A DNA stretch of 64,000 nt from Streptomyces luomodiensis (GCF_031679605.1 NZ_CP117522.1:3348001-3412000); one strand, 5' to 3'; counted from the stretch's first letter, positions 1 through 9,146 are shown. A program made the numbers and translations. The notes: generated by a model not told the origin, from the sequence alone.

Positions 1-24
1 GTCGGGTATGGTCCGGTGCCGTGC

Positions 25-43
25 TCCGGGCCGTCGGCCCGGA
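25..43 (-). terminator. hairpin after glyS
   Basis: A perfect 8-bp inverted repeat (TCCGGGCC / GGCCCGGA, 3-nt loop) lies just past the glyS stop codon. There is no T-tract, as is usual for Streptomyces terminators. Confidence 0.55.
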
Positions 44-48
44 CCGGG

Positions 49-1431
49 TCAGCAGCCGATCAGGCGGCCGCCCAGGTAGGACTGGATCTGGTCGAGGGAG
101 ACCCGCTCCTGCTTCATCGTGTCGCGCTCACGCACGGTGACGGCGTTGTCGTCCAGCGTGTCGAAGTCCACGGTGACGCAGAACGGGGTGCCGATCTCGT
201 CCTGGCGGCGGTAGCGGCGGCCGATCGCGCCGGCGTCGTCGAACTCGATGTTCCAGTGCTTGCGCAGGTCCGCCGCGAGCCCCTTGGCCTTCGGCGAGAG
301 CTGCGCGTTGCGGGACAGCGGCAGCACCGCGACCTTGACCGGCGCCAGCCGCGGGTCGAGCCGCATCACGGCGCGCTTCTCCATCTTGCCCTTGGCGTTG
401 GGCGCCTCGTCCTCGACGTACGCGTCGAGCAGGAAGGCCAGCATGGCGCGGCCCACGCCCGCCGCCGGCTCGATCACATAGGGGGTCCAGCGCTCGCCGG
501 CGTCCTGGTCGAAGTACGACAGGTCCTGGCCGGAGGCGGCGGAGTGCGCCTTCAGGTCGTAGTCGGTGCGGTTGGCCACACCCTCCAGCTCGCCCCACTC
601 CGAGCCGCCGAACTGGAAGCGGTACTCGATGTCAGCGGTGCGCTTGGAGTAGTGGGAGAGCTTCTCCTTGGGGTGCTCGTACCACCGGATGTTCGCCTCC
701 TGGAGACCGAGGTCCCGGTACCAGTTCCAGCGCTGCTCCATCCAGTACTCGTGCCACTTCTCGTCCTCGCCCGGCTTGACGAAGAACTCCATCTCCATCT
801 GCTCGAACTCACGGGTGCGGAAGATGAAGTTGCCCGGCGTGATCTCGTTGCGGAACGACTTGCCGAGCTGCGCGATACCGAACGGCGGCTTCTTGCGCGA
901 GGTCTGCTGGACGGCGAGGAAGTTGGTGAAGATGCCCTGGGCGGTCTCGGGGCGCAGATACGCGACCGAGCCGGAGTCCTGGGTGGGGCCGAGGTGGGTG
1001 GAGAGCAGCCCGGAGAACTGCTTGGGCTCGGTGAAGCTGCCCTTGTTGCCGCAGTGCGGGCAGTTGACGTCGGCCAGGCCGTTCTCGGGCAGCCGGCCGT
1101 GCTTGGCCTCGTACGCCTCCTCCAGGTGGTCCGCGCGGAACCGCTTGTGGCAGGAGGTGCACTCGGTGAGCGGGTCCGTGAAGGTGGCGACGTGGCCGGA
1201 CGCCTCCCACACCTCACGGGCCAGGATCACGGACGAGTCGATACCGACGACGTCGTCACGCGAGGTGACCATGGCACGCCACCACTGCCGCTTGATGTTC
1301 TCCTTCAGCTCCACACCGAGCGGTCCGTAGTCCCAGGCGGCGCGCTGGCCGCCGTAGATCTCGCTGCACGGGTAGACGAAGCCACGGCGCTTGCTGAGGC
1401 TGACGATGGTGTCGATCTTGTCGGCGGCCAC
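49..1431 (-). CDS. glyS: glycyl-tRNA synthetase, homodimeric (alpha2) type
   Basis: Charges tRNA-Gly with glycine in the cytoplasm. The 460 residues match the single-chain alpha2 class II enzyme, not the bacterial alpha2-beta2 form. Visible landmarks are the N-terminal block with WDYGPLG (33-39), two cysteine pairs (C91xxC94 and C124xxC127) that look like a zinc knuckle, motif 2 with [19 protein letters not shown] (193-211), and motif 3 with [14 protein letters not shown] near 325. It is transcribed divergently from znuA with about 150 bp between the starts. The first ATG gives the family's usual N-terminus. Identification is secure. Confidence 0.96.
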   Translation of the reverse strand: MAADKIDTIVSLSKRRGFVYPCSEIYGGQRAAWDYGPLGVELKENIKRQWWRAMVTSRDDVVGIDSSVILAREVWEASGHVATFTDPLTECTSCHKRFRADHLEEAYEAKHGRLPENGLADVNCPHCGNKGSFTEPKQFSGLLSTHLGPTQDSGSVAYLRPETAQGIFTNFLAVQQTSRKKPPFGIAQLGKSFRNEITPGNFIFRTREFEQMEMEFFVKPGEDEKWHEYWMEQRWNWYRDLGLQEANIRWYEHPKEKLSHYSKRTADIEYRFQFGGSEWGELEGVANRTDYDLKAHSAASGQDLSYFDQDAGERWTPYVIEPAAGVGRAMLAFLLDAYVEDEAPNAKGKMEKRAVMRLDPRLAPVKVAVLPLSRNAQLSPKAKGLAADLRKHWNIEFDDAGAIGRRYRRQDEIGTPFCVTVDFDTLDDNAVTVRERDTMKQERVSLDQIQSYLGGRLIGC

Positions 1432-1544
1432 GGTGCTCTCTTCATTGATGACGACATTGACGACGAAGCGAATGCTTCAGGTTACCGGCGGCGGCACCCC
1501 CCGGATCAAATCGATGCGCGAAGCGATCACCAAGAGGGCACTTG

Positions 1545-1582
1545 TTGACAATCGTTTCCATTTTTGTTGAAAATGAGAGTCA
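1545..1582 (+). promoter_or_regulatory. znuA promoter with two Zur-box-like operators
   Basis: A perfect -35 hexamer TTGACA (1545-1550) is followed after 18 bp by GAAAAT (1569-1574), placing the predicted transcription start at about 1581-1582, on the ATG itself. Two 15-mers resemble the actinobacterial Zur box TGAAAATCATTTTCA: TGACAATCGTTTCCA (1546-1560, 12/15) and TGAAAATGAGAGTCA (1568-1582, 11/15). They cover the -35 and -10 to +1 regions, so a bound zinc-loaded repressor would occlude the polymerase. The match is seen in the sequence; Zur control is inferred from the linked zinc transporter and zur gene. Confidence 0.75.
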
Positions 1583-2550
1583 TGAACATACGCCGCCTCA
1601 GGCCCACGACCGCTCTCGTCGGAGCCGCCGCACTGGGTCTGACCACCCTGACAGCCTGCTCCTCCGACGCCGGAGACGGAAGGACGGACGGCAAGCTCGA
1701 CGTGGTGGCGTCGTTCTATCCGATGCAGTTCCTCGCCGAGCGGATCGGCGGGTCCGCCATCCATGTGTCCACGCTGACCAAGCCTGGTGTCGAGCCGCAC
1801 GACCTGGAGATCAGCCCCCGGCAGACCGCCGACCTCAGCAAGGCGGGCCTGGTGGTCTACCTCAAGGGACTCCAGCCCTCCGTCGACCGCGCCATCGCCC
1901 AGGCCCATCCCGAGCACGTCGCCGACGCCGCCTCGTACACCACCCTGGAGGACCACGGCACCGAGGTGGAGGGCGACGAGCACGAGGGCGAGGAAGGACA
2001 CGACGACCACGCCCACTCCGGCGACGCCGCCGCCGACCCCCACATCTGGCTGGATCCGGTGCGCTACGCCCAGGTCGCCAAGGGTGTCGGCAAGGCGCTG
2101 GAGAAGGCCGACCCCGATCACGCCGAGACATACAAGAAGAACACCACCGCCCTGGTCAAGCAGCTGAACACGCTCGACCAGGACTTCCGGAACGGTTTGA
2201 AGGACCGTTCCTCGGACACGTTCATCACGACCCACGCCGCCTTCGGCTACCTCTCCGAGCGCTACGGTCTGCGGCAGGAGGCGATCTCCGGGCTCGACCC
2301 CGAATCCGAGCCCAGCCCGGCCCGGATCAAGGAGCTGCATACCATCGCCAAGAAGGACAAGGTCAACACCGTCTTCTTCGAAACCCTGGTGAGCGACCGC
2401 ACGGCCAAGACGCTGGCGGGCGATCTGGACCTGCGCACCGATGTGCTCGATCCGATCGAGGGCATCGGGACCACGTCCAAGGGCGACGACTACATCCAGG
2501 TCATGCGGTCCAACCTCAAGGCCCTGCAGACGGCACTGGGCGCCAAGTAA
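1582..2550 (+). CDS. znuA: zinc ABC transporter substrate-binding lipoprotein
   Basis: Extracellular zinc receptor of a ZnuABC importer (cluster A-I binding protein). The 322-residue form starts at ATG 1582, which gives a clean lipoprotein signal with lipobox LTAC (Cys26). An acidic, histidine-rich loop (about 120-150; EEGHDDHAHSG) precedes ADPHIWLDP, typical of zinc rather than manganese receptors. Further family motifs are THAAFGYL and the C-terminal FFETLVSDRTA. In-frame TTG/ATG codons lie upstream (1564, 1573), but the promoter geometry favours a leaderless message beginning at 1582. It is first in an operon with the ATPase and permease and is probably Zur-repressed. Confidence 0.93.
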   Translation: MNIRRLRPTTALVGAAALGLTTLTACSSDAGDGRTDGKLDVVASFYPMQFLAERIGGSAIHVSTLTKPGVEPHDLEISPRQTADLSKAGLVVYLKGLQPSVDRAIAQAHPEHVADAASYTTLEDHGTEVEGDEHEGEEGHDDHAHSGDAAADPHIWLDPVRYAQVAKGVGKALEKADPDHAETYKKNTTALVKQLNTLDQDFRNGLKDRSSDTFITTHAAFGYLSERYGLRQEAISGLDPESEPSPARIKELHTIAKKDKVNTVFFETLVSDRTAKTLAGDLDLRTDVLDPIEGIGTTSKGDDYIQVMRSNLKALQTALGAK

Positions 2551-2561
2551 CGGAGGAACCC

Positions 2562-3467
2562 ATGGAAACCGAGGAGACCAGGGAGACCAGGGAGACCGGG
2601 GAAGCCCGGGACCCCGGGGACACCGAGGAGCCTGACATATCCCAGCCGGCGGAGCGCGGCGCGGCCACCGGGGAGCGCGGCGCGGCCGCCGGCCGCGACC
2701 CGGCCCTCGACCCGATATCCCTGCGTGGCGCCACCGCCACCCTGGGCGGCCGCACCGTGCTGCGCGGCGTCGACCTGACCGTCCGCCGCGGCGAGGTCGT
2801 GGCGCTGCTCGGCGCCAACGGCTCGGGCAAGTCCACCGCCGTACGGTCCATCGTCGGCCAGGTGCCGCTCACCGGCGGTGAGCTGGCCCTCTTCGGCACC
2901 CCGCGCCGCCGCTTCCGCGACTGGGCCCGGATCGGTTACGTACCGCAGCGCACCACCGCGGCCAGTGGCGTCCCCGCGACCGTCCGCGAGGTCGTCTCGG
3001 CGGGCCGGCTGGCCCGCCGCCGGTTCGGCCCGCCGCGCAAGGCCGACCGGGCGGCCGTTCAGCGCGCCCTGGAGCTCGTCGGCATGGCCGACCGCGTCCG
3101 GGACCCGGTGAGCGCCCTCTCCGGCGGTCAGCACCAGCGCGTCCTGATCGCCCGCGCCCTCGCGGGCGAACCGGAACTGCTGATCATGGACGAGCCGATG
3201 GCCGGCGTCGACCTCGCCAGCCAGGAGATCCTCGCGGACACCCTCCGCGAGCAGGTCGCCGCGGGCGCCACGGTCCTCCTCGTCCTCCATGAGCTGGGCC
3301 CGCTGGAGCCGCTGATCGACCGCGCGGTGGTGCTCCGGGACGGCTGCGTCGTGCACGACGGCCCGCCGCCCCAGGCCGTGGGCCAGCACGCCCTGCCCGG
3401 CCATGATCACGTCCACCCCCACGCGGCGCCCGACGCCGAACCGATCCGGACAGGGTTGCTGACCTGA
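2562..3467 (+). CDS. znuC: zinc ABC transporter ATP-binding protein
   Basis: Cytoplasmic ATPase powering zinc uptake. The 301-residue product has a Walker A GANGSGKST (84-92), signature LSGGQHQR, Walker B LLIMDEPMAGVD and the switch His in VLHELG. ATG 2562 follows GGAGG, 11 bp after znuA. Its first ~50 residues are an unusual acidic extension built on repeated E-T-R triplets from 9-bp tandem DNA repeats (GAGACCAGG). The tail is His-rich (GHDHVHPH), possibly a metal-sensing or buffering tail; that function is inferred. Its stop lies one base before znuB. Confidence 0.93.
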   Translation: METEETRETRETGEARDPGDTEEPDISQPAERGAATGERGAAAGRDPALDPISLRGATATLGGRTVLRGVDLTVRRGEVVALLGANGSGKSTAVRSIVGQVPLTGGELALFGTPRRRFRDWARIGYVPQRTTAASGVPATVREVVSAGRLARRRFGPPRKADRAAVQRALELVGMADRVRDPVSALSGGQHQRVLIARALAGEPELLIMDEPMAGVDLASQEILADTLREQVAAGATVLLVLHELGPLEPLIDRAVVLRDGCVVHDGPPPQAVGQHALPGHDHVHPHAAPDAEPIRTGLLT

Positions 3468-3468
3468 G

Positions 3469-4341
3469 ATGCTCGAGATCCTCGACTACGCCTTCATGCA
3501 GCGGGCCCTGCTCGCCGCCGTCATGGTCGGCATCACCGCGCCCGCCGTCGGTATCTACCTCGTCCAGCGCCGTCAGGCGATCATGGGCGACGGTATCGGC
3601 CACGTCGCGCTCACCGGCGTCGCCCTCGGCTTCCTGACCGGCGCCAACCCGGTGTGGACCGCCGTTCTCGTCTCCGCCCTCGGCGCGATCCTCATGGAGC
3701 TGATCCGCTGGTACGGCAAGACCCGTGGCGATCTCGCACTCGCGATGCTCTTCTACGGCGGTATGGCGGGCGGTGTGCTGCTGATCAACCTCTCGCCGAC
3801 CGGCTCCAACGCCAACCTCACCACCTATCTCTTCGGCTCGATCACCACGGTCTCCCCCGACGACGTGGTCGCGATCTCCCTCCTGGCCGCCTTCGTCGTC
3901 CTGATCACCCTGGGGCTGCGCCGCCAGCTGTTCGCGGTGTGCCAGGACGAGGAGTTCGCCCGGGTGACCGGCCTCCCGGTGCGCACGCTCAACCTGCTGC
4001 TGGCCATCACCGCCGCCGTCACCGTCACCGTCGCCATGCGCGTCGTGGGCCTGCTCCTGGTCAGCGCCCTGATGGTGGTCCCGGTCGCCGCCGCCCAGCA
4101 GGCCACCCGGGGCTTCGCGATGACGCTCGCCCTGGCGATCACCATCGGCATCGTGGTCACCCTGTCCGGCACGGTGTACTCGTTCTACGAGAACGTCCCG
4201 CCCGGCGCGAGCATCGTCGTCCTGGCCATCGGCGTCTTCGCGGTGATCACGGCCCTGGCCGCACCCCTGGCGAAACGACGCGCACAACGGGTCGCCACCG
4301 CCGAGGAGCGCTGCACCCTGAGGGACGATGTACTCGTATAG
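3469..4341 (+). CDS. znuB: zinc ABC transporter permease
   Basis: Integral membrane channel subunit of the zinc importer (ABC-3 permease family). The 290-residue protein is hydrophobic throughout, with about eight membrane segments, and carries the conserved cytoplasmic stretch YLVQRRQAIMGDGIGHVALTG near residues 26-46, which contacts the ATPase. It begins one base after the znuC stop, so translation is probably coupled. The soluble tail is short and basic. Confidence 0.93.
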   Translation: MLEILDYAFMQRALLAAVMVGITAPAVGIYLVQRRQAIMGDGIGHVALTGVALGFLTGANPVWTAVLVSALGAILMELIRWYGKTRGDLALAMLFYGGMAGGVLLINLSPTGSNANLTTYLFGSITTVSPDDVVAISLLAAFVVLITLGLRRQLFAVCQDEEFARVTGLPVRTLNLLLAITAAVTVTVAMRVVGLLLVSALMVVPVAAAQQATRGFAMTLALAITIGIVVTLSGTVYSFYENVPPGASIVVLAIGVFAVITALAAPLAKRRAQRVATAEERCTLRDDVLV

Positions 4342-4469
4342 TCCTTCGCTCAGGTTCTCGCTCTCGCCCGTCGTCACAGCGTTAACTGGCACAATGGCCG
4401 GGCAGCAAGCGCAGCGGGCGCGGAGAGAGCGCCGAGGGCGACGGAGCATGCGAGGTTGAGGAGGCAGCT

Positions 4470-4892
4470 GTGGCGACCGCGGGTCCCCCAGTACGCGGCC
4501 GGTCCACCAGGCAGCGCGCCGCGGTGGCGGCGGCACTGGACGAGGTGGACGAGTTCCGCAGTGCGCAGGAGCTCCACGACATGCTCAAGCACCGCGGCGA
4601 CTCGGTGGGCCTGACCACCGTCTACCGCACGCTCCAGTCCCTCGCCGACGCCGGCGAGGTCGACGTCCTCCGCACCACGGACGGCGAGGCGGTCTACCGC
4701 CGCTGTAGCAGCGAGGAGCACCACCACCACCTGGTCTGCCGCGCCTGCGGCAAGGCGGTCGAGGTGGAGGGCCCCGCCGTCGAGAAGTGGGCCGACGCGA
4801 TCGCCGCCGAGCACGGCTTCGTGGACGTGGCCCATACGATCGAGATCTTCGGCACCTGCGGCGACTGCGCCACGAAGCCCTCCCAGGACTGA
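4470..4892 (+). CDS. zur: Fur-family zinc uptake regulator
   Basis: Zinc-sensing repressor that would bind the boxes ahead of znuA. The 140-residue protein has an N-terminal winged helix (TRQRAAVAAALDEV; SVGLTTVYRTLQSLADAGEV) and a C-terminal dimerisation and metal domain with EEHHHHLVCRACG and TCGDC, supplying the structural four-cysteine zinc site. The GTG start follows GAGGAGG. It lies 128 bp after znuB on the same strand, leaving room for its own promoter. Zur rather than Fur is inferred from the genetic linkage. Confidence 0.92.
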   Translation: MATAGPPVRGRSTRQRAAVAAALDEVDEFRSAQELHDMLKHRGDSVGLTTVYRTLQSLADAGEVDVLRTTDGEAVYRRCSSEEHHHHLVCRACGKAVEVEGPAVEKWADAIAAEHGFVDVAHTIEIFGTCGDCATKPSQD

Positions 4893-4905
4893 CCCGGCCG
4901 GGCCT

Positions 4906-4921
4906 CCGCCCTACGGGGCGG
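4906..4921 (+). terminator. hairpin after zur
   Basis: CCGCCC / GGGCGG stem with a TACG tetraloop, 14 bp past the zur stop codon. Confidence 0.45.
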
Positions 4922-4997
4922 GCGCCGCGGCCGAGCCCGACCTCCTGAGCAGCCGGATCAGGACGCCCGCCGCCACCCCGACGATGGCCGCACCCAT
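4911..4997 (-). CDS. possible 28-residue single-span membrane peptide or gene remnant
   Basis: ATG 4997 has GGAGG four bases upstream and encodes a short peptide with one hydrophobic stretch (AAIVGVAAGVLIRLLRR), then a Ser/Ala/Pro tail. The frame stays open upstream without a stop into the end of the neighbouring oxidoreductase gene, so this could equally be the last piece of a deleted membrane-protein gene. No family recognised. Confidence 0.2.
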   Translation of the reverse strand: MGAAIVGVAAGVLIRLLRRSGSAAAPAP

Positions 4998-5046
4998 CAC
5001 CCCTCCGCCCACCTGGCCGCCCTCGCCACGGACCTCGGCGGTCCGC

Positions 5047-6114
5047 TCAGGTGAGGAGTGCCGCGAGCTGGGCCATCTCGGTGGGCGGATCGATCACCGG
5101 CTGGATGAGGAGTTCGTCGATGCCGGCCTGTTCCAGGGTGGCGATGCGGGCGAGGAGATCGTCGCGGGTGCCGACCAGGGCCAGGGTGTTCATCAGCGAG
5201 GGCAGAACCAGGTCCCGGTCCTGCGGTGCGATGCGTCCGAGGTAGTTGGGGTAGAGCTTGGTGTGGCGGTCCGGCGCGGTGGCGGTGGTGCCGCGCCGGT
5301 CGAGGAGCCGCCGCACCGCCTCGCGTTCCTCAAGGCTGAGTTGCTCGGCGAAGGCGGGGTTTTCGGCGGCTGTGTCGGCGGCGAAGGCCAGCAGCGACAG
5401 GACGAGGTGGCCGGTCGCGTCCCGGGCCGCGTCGCCATGGGGGTCCTCGTCCTCGTTCAGCATGTGGAGCGAGGTGACCACGTAGGAGTCCGTGTGGGAG
5501 TCGGGGTCGCGGGGTGTGTCTTGGGCGGCGTGGCGGCGGGCGTCGTGCAGCGCGTGCCAGGCGGTGGGGTCCAGCAGGCCGAAGGAGATGAGGCCAGTGC
5601 CGCGGCGGCCGGCGACGGCGGCGGCCTTCGGTCCGAGCAGCGCGGCCACGACGAACTCGATCGGGTCGGCGGTGTTCACGTGCGCTCCGGTGTGCAGGAA
5701 CCGGATGTCGCGGACCCGGTCACCTTCGCGGTACTCGGTCGAGCGTCCGGCGCACAGGTCCTGCAGTGCGGCGGTGAAGTTCTCCAGCCTGGCCGCCGTG
5801 GTCGGCCGCATCCCCAGGGTGCGCCGGGCGGTGTTTCCGGTGCCGACGCCGCAGATGATCCGGCCCGGTGCCAGGGCGTTGAGGCTGGCGAGCCCGCTCG
5901 CGGCGGCCGGAGCCGAGCGCAGCGCCGGTGAGGTCACGCCGATGCCGAGCCTGATGCGGCTGGTGGCCTTCGCGCACAGGCTCAAGGCGACGAAGGGATC
6001 GCCGTGGACCATCGGGGTGTCGTTGACCCAGAAGCTGTGCAAGCCCAACTCCTCGGCCCGCACGGCGAGGTCCTCCACTCCAGGGTGCGCGCTGACCACG
6101 ACGCCTGCACGCAT
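5047..6114 (-). CDS. LLM-class flavin-dependent oxidoreductase
   Basis: Likely an F420- or FMN-dependent luciferase-like monooxygenase or reductase with a TIM-barrel fold. The 355 residues open with the family pattern (AHPGVEDLAVRAEELGLHSFWV), followed by IRLGIGVTSPALRSAPAAAS and CGVGTGNTARRTLGM, a flavin-phosphate-binding region. ATG 6114 was chosen because GGAGG lies just upstream and the homologous N-terminus begins there; the frame extends 60 codons further but that part is not protein-like. The substrate cannot be read from sequence. Confidence 0.82.
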   Translation of the reverse strand: MRAGVVVSAHPGVEDLAVRAEELGLHSFWVNDTPMVHGDPFVALSLCAKATSRIRLGIGVTSPALRSAPAAASGLASLNALAPGRIICGVGTGNTARRTLGMRPTTAARLENFTAALQDLCAGRSTEYREGDRVRDIRFLHTGAHVNTADPIEFVVAALLGPKAAAVAGRRGTGLISFGLLDPTAWHALHDARRHAAQDTPRDPDSHTDSYVVTSLHMLNEDEDPHGDAARDATGHLVLSLLAFAADTAAENPAFAEQLSLEEREAVRRLLDRRGTTATAPDRHTKLYPNYLGRIAPQDRDLVLPSLMNTLALVGTRDDLLARIATLEQAGIDELLIQPVIDPPTEMAQLAALLT

Positions 6115-6513
6115 CACACCTCCAAGGTATGCGGATGGAATCGCTCGCTCAGCATGACAGGTCCCGGCGTAGAGCCGGCTGGACGTATGCGTATGCCGGC
6201 CTCGCGGAAAAGGTCGAGGTGGACCCCGAATCGTTCGCGCGGACGAACACATCTTGGTCAGCGCGGTCGCCGTCAACCGCCGCTTTCCGAGCACGGGGCG
6301 CGGGGGCGGGCGTCGAACAAGCGGATATCCTCACCCCTCATCAGCTCCGCCCACGGTCCTCGTCCCGCTCCTCCCCAGGGTTGTCGCCGTCCGGTACGGG
6401 AAAGACGGACGTACGCGCGTCGTCCCGTCCGCGGCGGGGCGACGGACCCGTGCCATGTGCATGAACATGCATGAACAGGCACGAACATTACGGCTGACTT
6501 GGGGGGAAGCCTG
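6115..6513. other. intergenic region between divergent genes
   Basis: About 400 bp with no supportable gene. It must hold the promoter of the flavin oxidoreductase (leftward) and of the WXG-like operon (rightward). The only clear structure is the decamer array at 6461-6490. Confidence 0.5.
6461..6490 (+). repeat. three tandem decamers carrying TGAACA-like half-sites
   Basis: ATGAACATGC, ATGAACAGGC and ACGAACATTA follow each other exactly, about 25 bp before the first gene of the WXG-like operon. One-turn spacing suggests cooperative regulator binding. The hexamer TGAACA recurs inside the palindrome ahead of the other WXG100/toxin operon (15460-15470). Function inferred. Confidence 0.45.
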
Positions 6514-6852
6514 ATGTCCTTGTTTCCGGACCTGCCGGCGTTGCCGGGCCTCTTCGTCGATCCGCCCTCTCCGAAGAAGACCGCCGGCGCCTTCCACACC
6601 ACCAGCGCGACGGGCAAGAACAAGACCAAACTGGACGACCCGGAGGCAGCCGGGAAGGCCCACTCGGGATGGGCGGTCGCGAGACCCAATCAGGAGTGCG
6701 TGACGGCGTGGCGCAACCGTCTGCACGATCTCGGCGAGTCGGCCAGGGAAGCCGCCACCGCCATCACCGACGCCATGGACGACTACATGGACACCGACCT
6801 GTCCATCGCGGCGGAGCTGCGCAAGGACGCCCGCTGGCTGGAGGGTGCCTGA
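6514..6852 (+). CDS. small WXG100-like / T7SS-associated hypothetical protein
   Basis: A 112-residue soluble protein with a Pro-rich N-terminus and a helical C-terminal half (ESAREAATAITDAMDDYMD), the size and character of proteins encoded ahead of WXG100-type substrates in Streptomyces. ATG 6514 follows a G-rich Shine-Dalgarno (TTGGGGGGAAG). The stop overlaps the next gene's ATG (ATGA), indicating translational coupling. No catalytic motif is visible. It may be a chaperone or pairing partner of the downstream WXG-lysozyme protein; that role is inferred. Confidence 0.6.
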   Translation: MSLFPDLPALPGLFVDPPSPKKTAGAFHTTSATGKNKTKLDDPEAAGKAHSGWAVARPNQECVTAWRNRLHDLGESAREAATAITDAMDDYMDTDLSIAAELRKDARWLEGA

Positions 6853-8297
6853 TGGTCTCCGTCCCCGACCTCCGGTCCGCGAGCCCGCAGGCATGGCGCG
6901 ACGCCGCCACCGACGCGCTCACCGCGGCCAAGCACTGCGAGGAGATCGGCACCGCCGCCCGCGACGACGTGGCCCGCACGCTGGAGAAACAGTGGGTGTC
7001 CGACGCGGGCCTCGCCGCCCGCCGCACCTTCGTCAAGCACGCCGAGGACTACGAGGCGGCGAACCTGGCGCTGCGTGAGCTCTGCCGCGTCTACGACGAC
7101 CTGGCCGACGAGATCGAGGCCGCCCAGCGCGATCTGAGCAGCGCGCTCACGTACGCCGACGACCATGAGCTGACCGTCGACGACAGCGGTCGCGTCTCCC
7201 GCGCCGCACCGGCGGCCTCCGCCCCCGGTGACGACAGCCAATCCGATCCGGTCCAGCACGCCCAGGGCATCATCGAGGGCGCCCTGTCCCGCGCGACCAA
7301 GGCCGACACCACGGCGGCGGCCGCGCTGCGGACCATCAGCGGCCTCACCGAGATCTCCGATCCGAAGCTGGTCAAGGAGGCGCTGACGAAGAACAGCCCG
7401 CTGGCCATCGCGCTGCGCCTGACGGGGGCGCCCAACGGTACGCATCCGATCAACGTCTCCCCCTCGCAGCTGGCCGCCGTGGAGCGGGCCGCGAGGGAGA
7501 CCGGGGTGAGCAAGACGCTGCTGCTGTCGATCCTCTGGCAGGAGCAGCAGTGGTACCAGAACTACGACCAGGACGGCCACGGTCTCCTGCCGACCATCGG
7601 CAGGATCTTCAACTGGACCCTCCAGCAGACGATCAAGCCGGACAAGTCGCTCGGCATCACCCACATAAAGCTACAGACGGCCCGTAACGTCATAGAGCAA
7701 CACCGGCAGGCGTTCACCACGCAGGACGGTACGTATCTGGGAGACCTCAGCGACGCCCAGCTCACCAAGTACATCGAGGAGTACCCCAACGAGGACATCC
7801 GCCTGAGCGCGTACTACCTCCAGGAGTTACGGAAGAATCCGTACGGTGCGGACACGGACAAGCAGTTGTTCATGCTCTACGCCGCCGACACCCCCGACGT
7901 CCGTGAGAAGAACGAGCAGTACGGGGACGATTCGGACCCCCGCGGGGGCGCCATCAAATCCCGCGCCGAGAACTGGGACGAGCTCCAGCCGTATATCGAG
8001 GATGCCCAGGCGTGGGAGGCTCTGAGCGACGAGGAACGCCAGAAGGCCCTGGAGCAATTGGAGAGCGACACCCCCAAGGGGCACTCCATCACCATCGACC
8101 CGATCTACGGCAGCGAGTCGCACGGCACCGGCACCGACGAACCGGAGCCCGGCACACCGTCGCCCGAGCCCGGACCGTCCCCCACCCCACCCTCCTCGGG
8201 CGGTAAGAACGACGACGGGGACGGAGGCGACAAGAGACCGAGCGAGCCCAGTTCCGGCCCCACACCGCGCCCCTCGGCGACGGGCCAGGCCCCTTGA
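6852..8297 (+). CDS. WXG100-type protein with lysozyme-fold (transglycosylase-like) domain
   Basis: A 481-residue protein. Residues 1-110 are a two-helix WXG100-like module (AWRDAATDALTAAKHCEEIG; QWVSDAGLAARRTF). A spacer leads to a domain at about 200-345 resembling soluble lytic transglycosylases: SKTLLLSILWQEQQWYQN puts a candidate catalytic Glu at 231, and SLGITHIKLQTARNV matches the family's 'GxxQI' region. The tail (425-481) is Pro/Ser/Gly-rich and probably extracellular. There is no signal peptide, so export through a type VII system is the simplest inference, with peptidoglycan as target. Coupled to the gene before it. Confidence 0.6.
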   Translation: MVSVPDLRSASPQAWRDAATDALTAAKHCEEIGTAARDDVARTLEKQWVSDAGLAARRTFVKHAEDYEAANLALRELCRVYDDLADEIEAAQRDLSSALTYADDHELTVDDSGRVSRAAPAASAPGDDSQSDPVQHAQGIIEGALSRATKADTTAAAALRTISGLTEISDPKLVKEALTKNSPLAIALRLTGAPNGTHPINVSPSQLAAVERAARETGVSKTLLLSILWQEQQWYQNYDQDGHGLLPTIGRIFNWTLQQTIKPDKSLGITHIKLQTARNVIEQHRQAFTTQDGTYLGDLSDAQLTKYIEEYPNEDIRLSAYYLQELRKNPYGADTDKQLFMLYAADTPDVREKNEQYGDDSDPRGGAIKSRAENWDELQPYIEDAQAWEALSDEERQKALEQLESDTPKGHSITIDPIYGSESHGTGTDEPEPGTPSPEPGPSPTPPSSGGKNDDGDGGDKRPSEPSSGPTPRPSATGQAP

Positions 8298-8309
8298 AGA
8301 AGTGAGTCC

Positions 8310-9140
8310 ATGAAGCGAGTGATCAGCGTGTTCGCGGCGGGGACGGCCACGGCCGTCCTCGCCGCGTGCGGCACCACGTCGGGCGGCGGCGCCGGCTCGT
8401 CACCCAGCCCGAGTGCCACGATGCCGGGCAATGTGCCCACCAAGCCCGAGTACGCGGACGCGGACGCGGTGGTGGAAGCCCTCGAAGCGGGGGGTGTCCC
8501 GTGTGAGATCACCCGCCGTTCGCAGGGCGGCAGCGCTGGAGGAAGCGGCCTCGGATGCGCCTCCGTCATCGACGGCACGAAGTTCGAGAACGACATCCAA
8601 GTGCTGAACCCGAAGAAGTTCAGCCGCGACGAGATCGGCGAGTCCATCGCCTCCCACAGAGAGCCTCCCACCAGTCACACCATCGTGGCCGCCGGTCACT
8701 GGTTCGTATGGGTCACCGAACCGCGCTTCGCGAACCGGATCGCCGCCGCCCTCGGCGGTGTCGTACTGCCGCCCGAGAAGGCCAAGATCCCCGAGTACCC
8801 GCTCCCGGACATTCCCCGCACCCCCCGCTACCGGTCGGTCGGCGCCCTCGCCGACGACCTCGCCGCGGCGGTCGGCTGCGACGACCGGAAGCAGCGGTCG
8901 GACACGGTGCTGACCTGCACCACCGGCGCGGACACCGGCTCGTCCAACTGCGCCACCCTGGCCCTGCACGCCTCGGACGCCGACCGTGACGCGGTACTGC
9001 GCGAGGCCATCGCCTACAAAGGGGTGCCCGCGACCCTGGTCACGGCCGGCAACTGGACCGTCAACCTCTGCGACTACGACCTGGGTTCACGCGCCGCCGA
9101 CGCCCTGCACGGCACGGTCGTGTCCTACGACGGGGGCTGA
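8310..9140 (+). CDS. lipoprotein with two related halves
   Basis: A 276-residue protein with a lipobox (AVLAAC, Cys20), so membrane-anchored outside the cell. Two stretches look like diverged copies: AAGHWFVWVTEPRFANRIAA (about 130-150) and TAGNWTVNLCDYDLGSRAAD (about 250-270), each after a ~70-residue module with cysteines. It lies 12 bp after the lysozyme-fold gene and 6 bp before the GH18-like gene, so all four are probably one operon. No family recognised. It may be an inhibitor or wall-associated partner of the lysozyme-fold protein. Confidence 0.65.
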   Translation: MKRVISVFAAGTATAVLAACGTTSGGGAGSSPSPSATMPGNVPTKPEYADADAVVEALEAGGVPCEITRRSQGGSAGGSGLGCASVIDGTKFENDIQVLNPKKFSRDEIGESIASHREPPTSHTIVAAGHWFVWVTEPRFANRIAAALGGVVLPPEKAKIPEYPLPDIPRTPRYRSVGALADDLAAAVGCDDRKQRSDTVLTCTTGADTGSSNCATLALHASDADRDAVLREAIAYKGVPATLVTAGNWTVNLCDYDLGSRAADALHGTVVSYDGG

Positions 9141-9146
9141 CCGCCG

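Noticed and set aside
16..1548. 510-codon rightward open frame
   Set aside because: It runs antisense to glyS; its Arg/Val/Leu-heavy composition is the usual shadow of high-GC codon usage.
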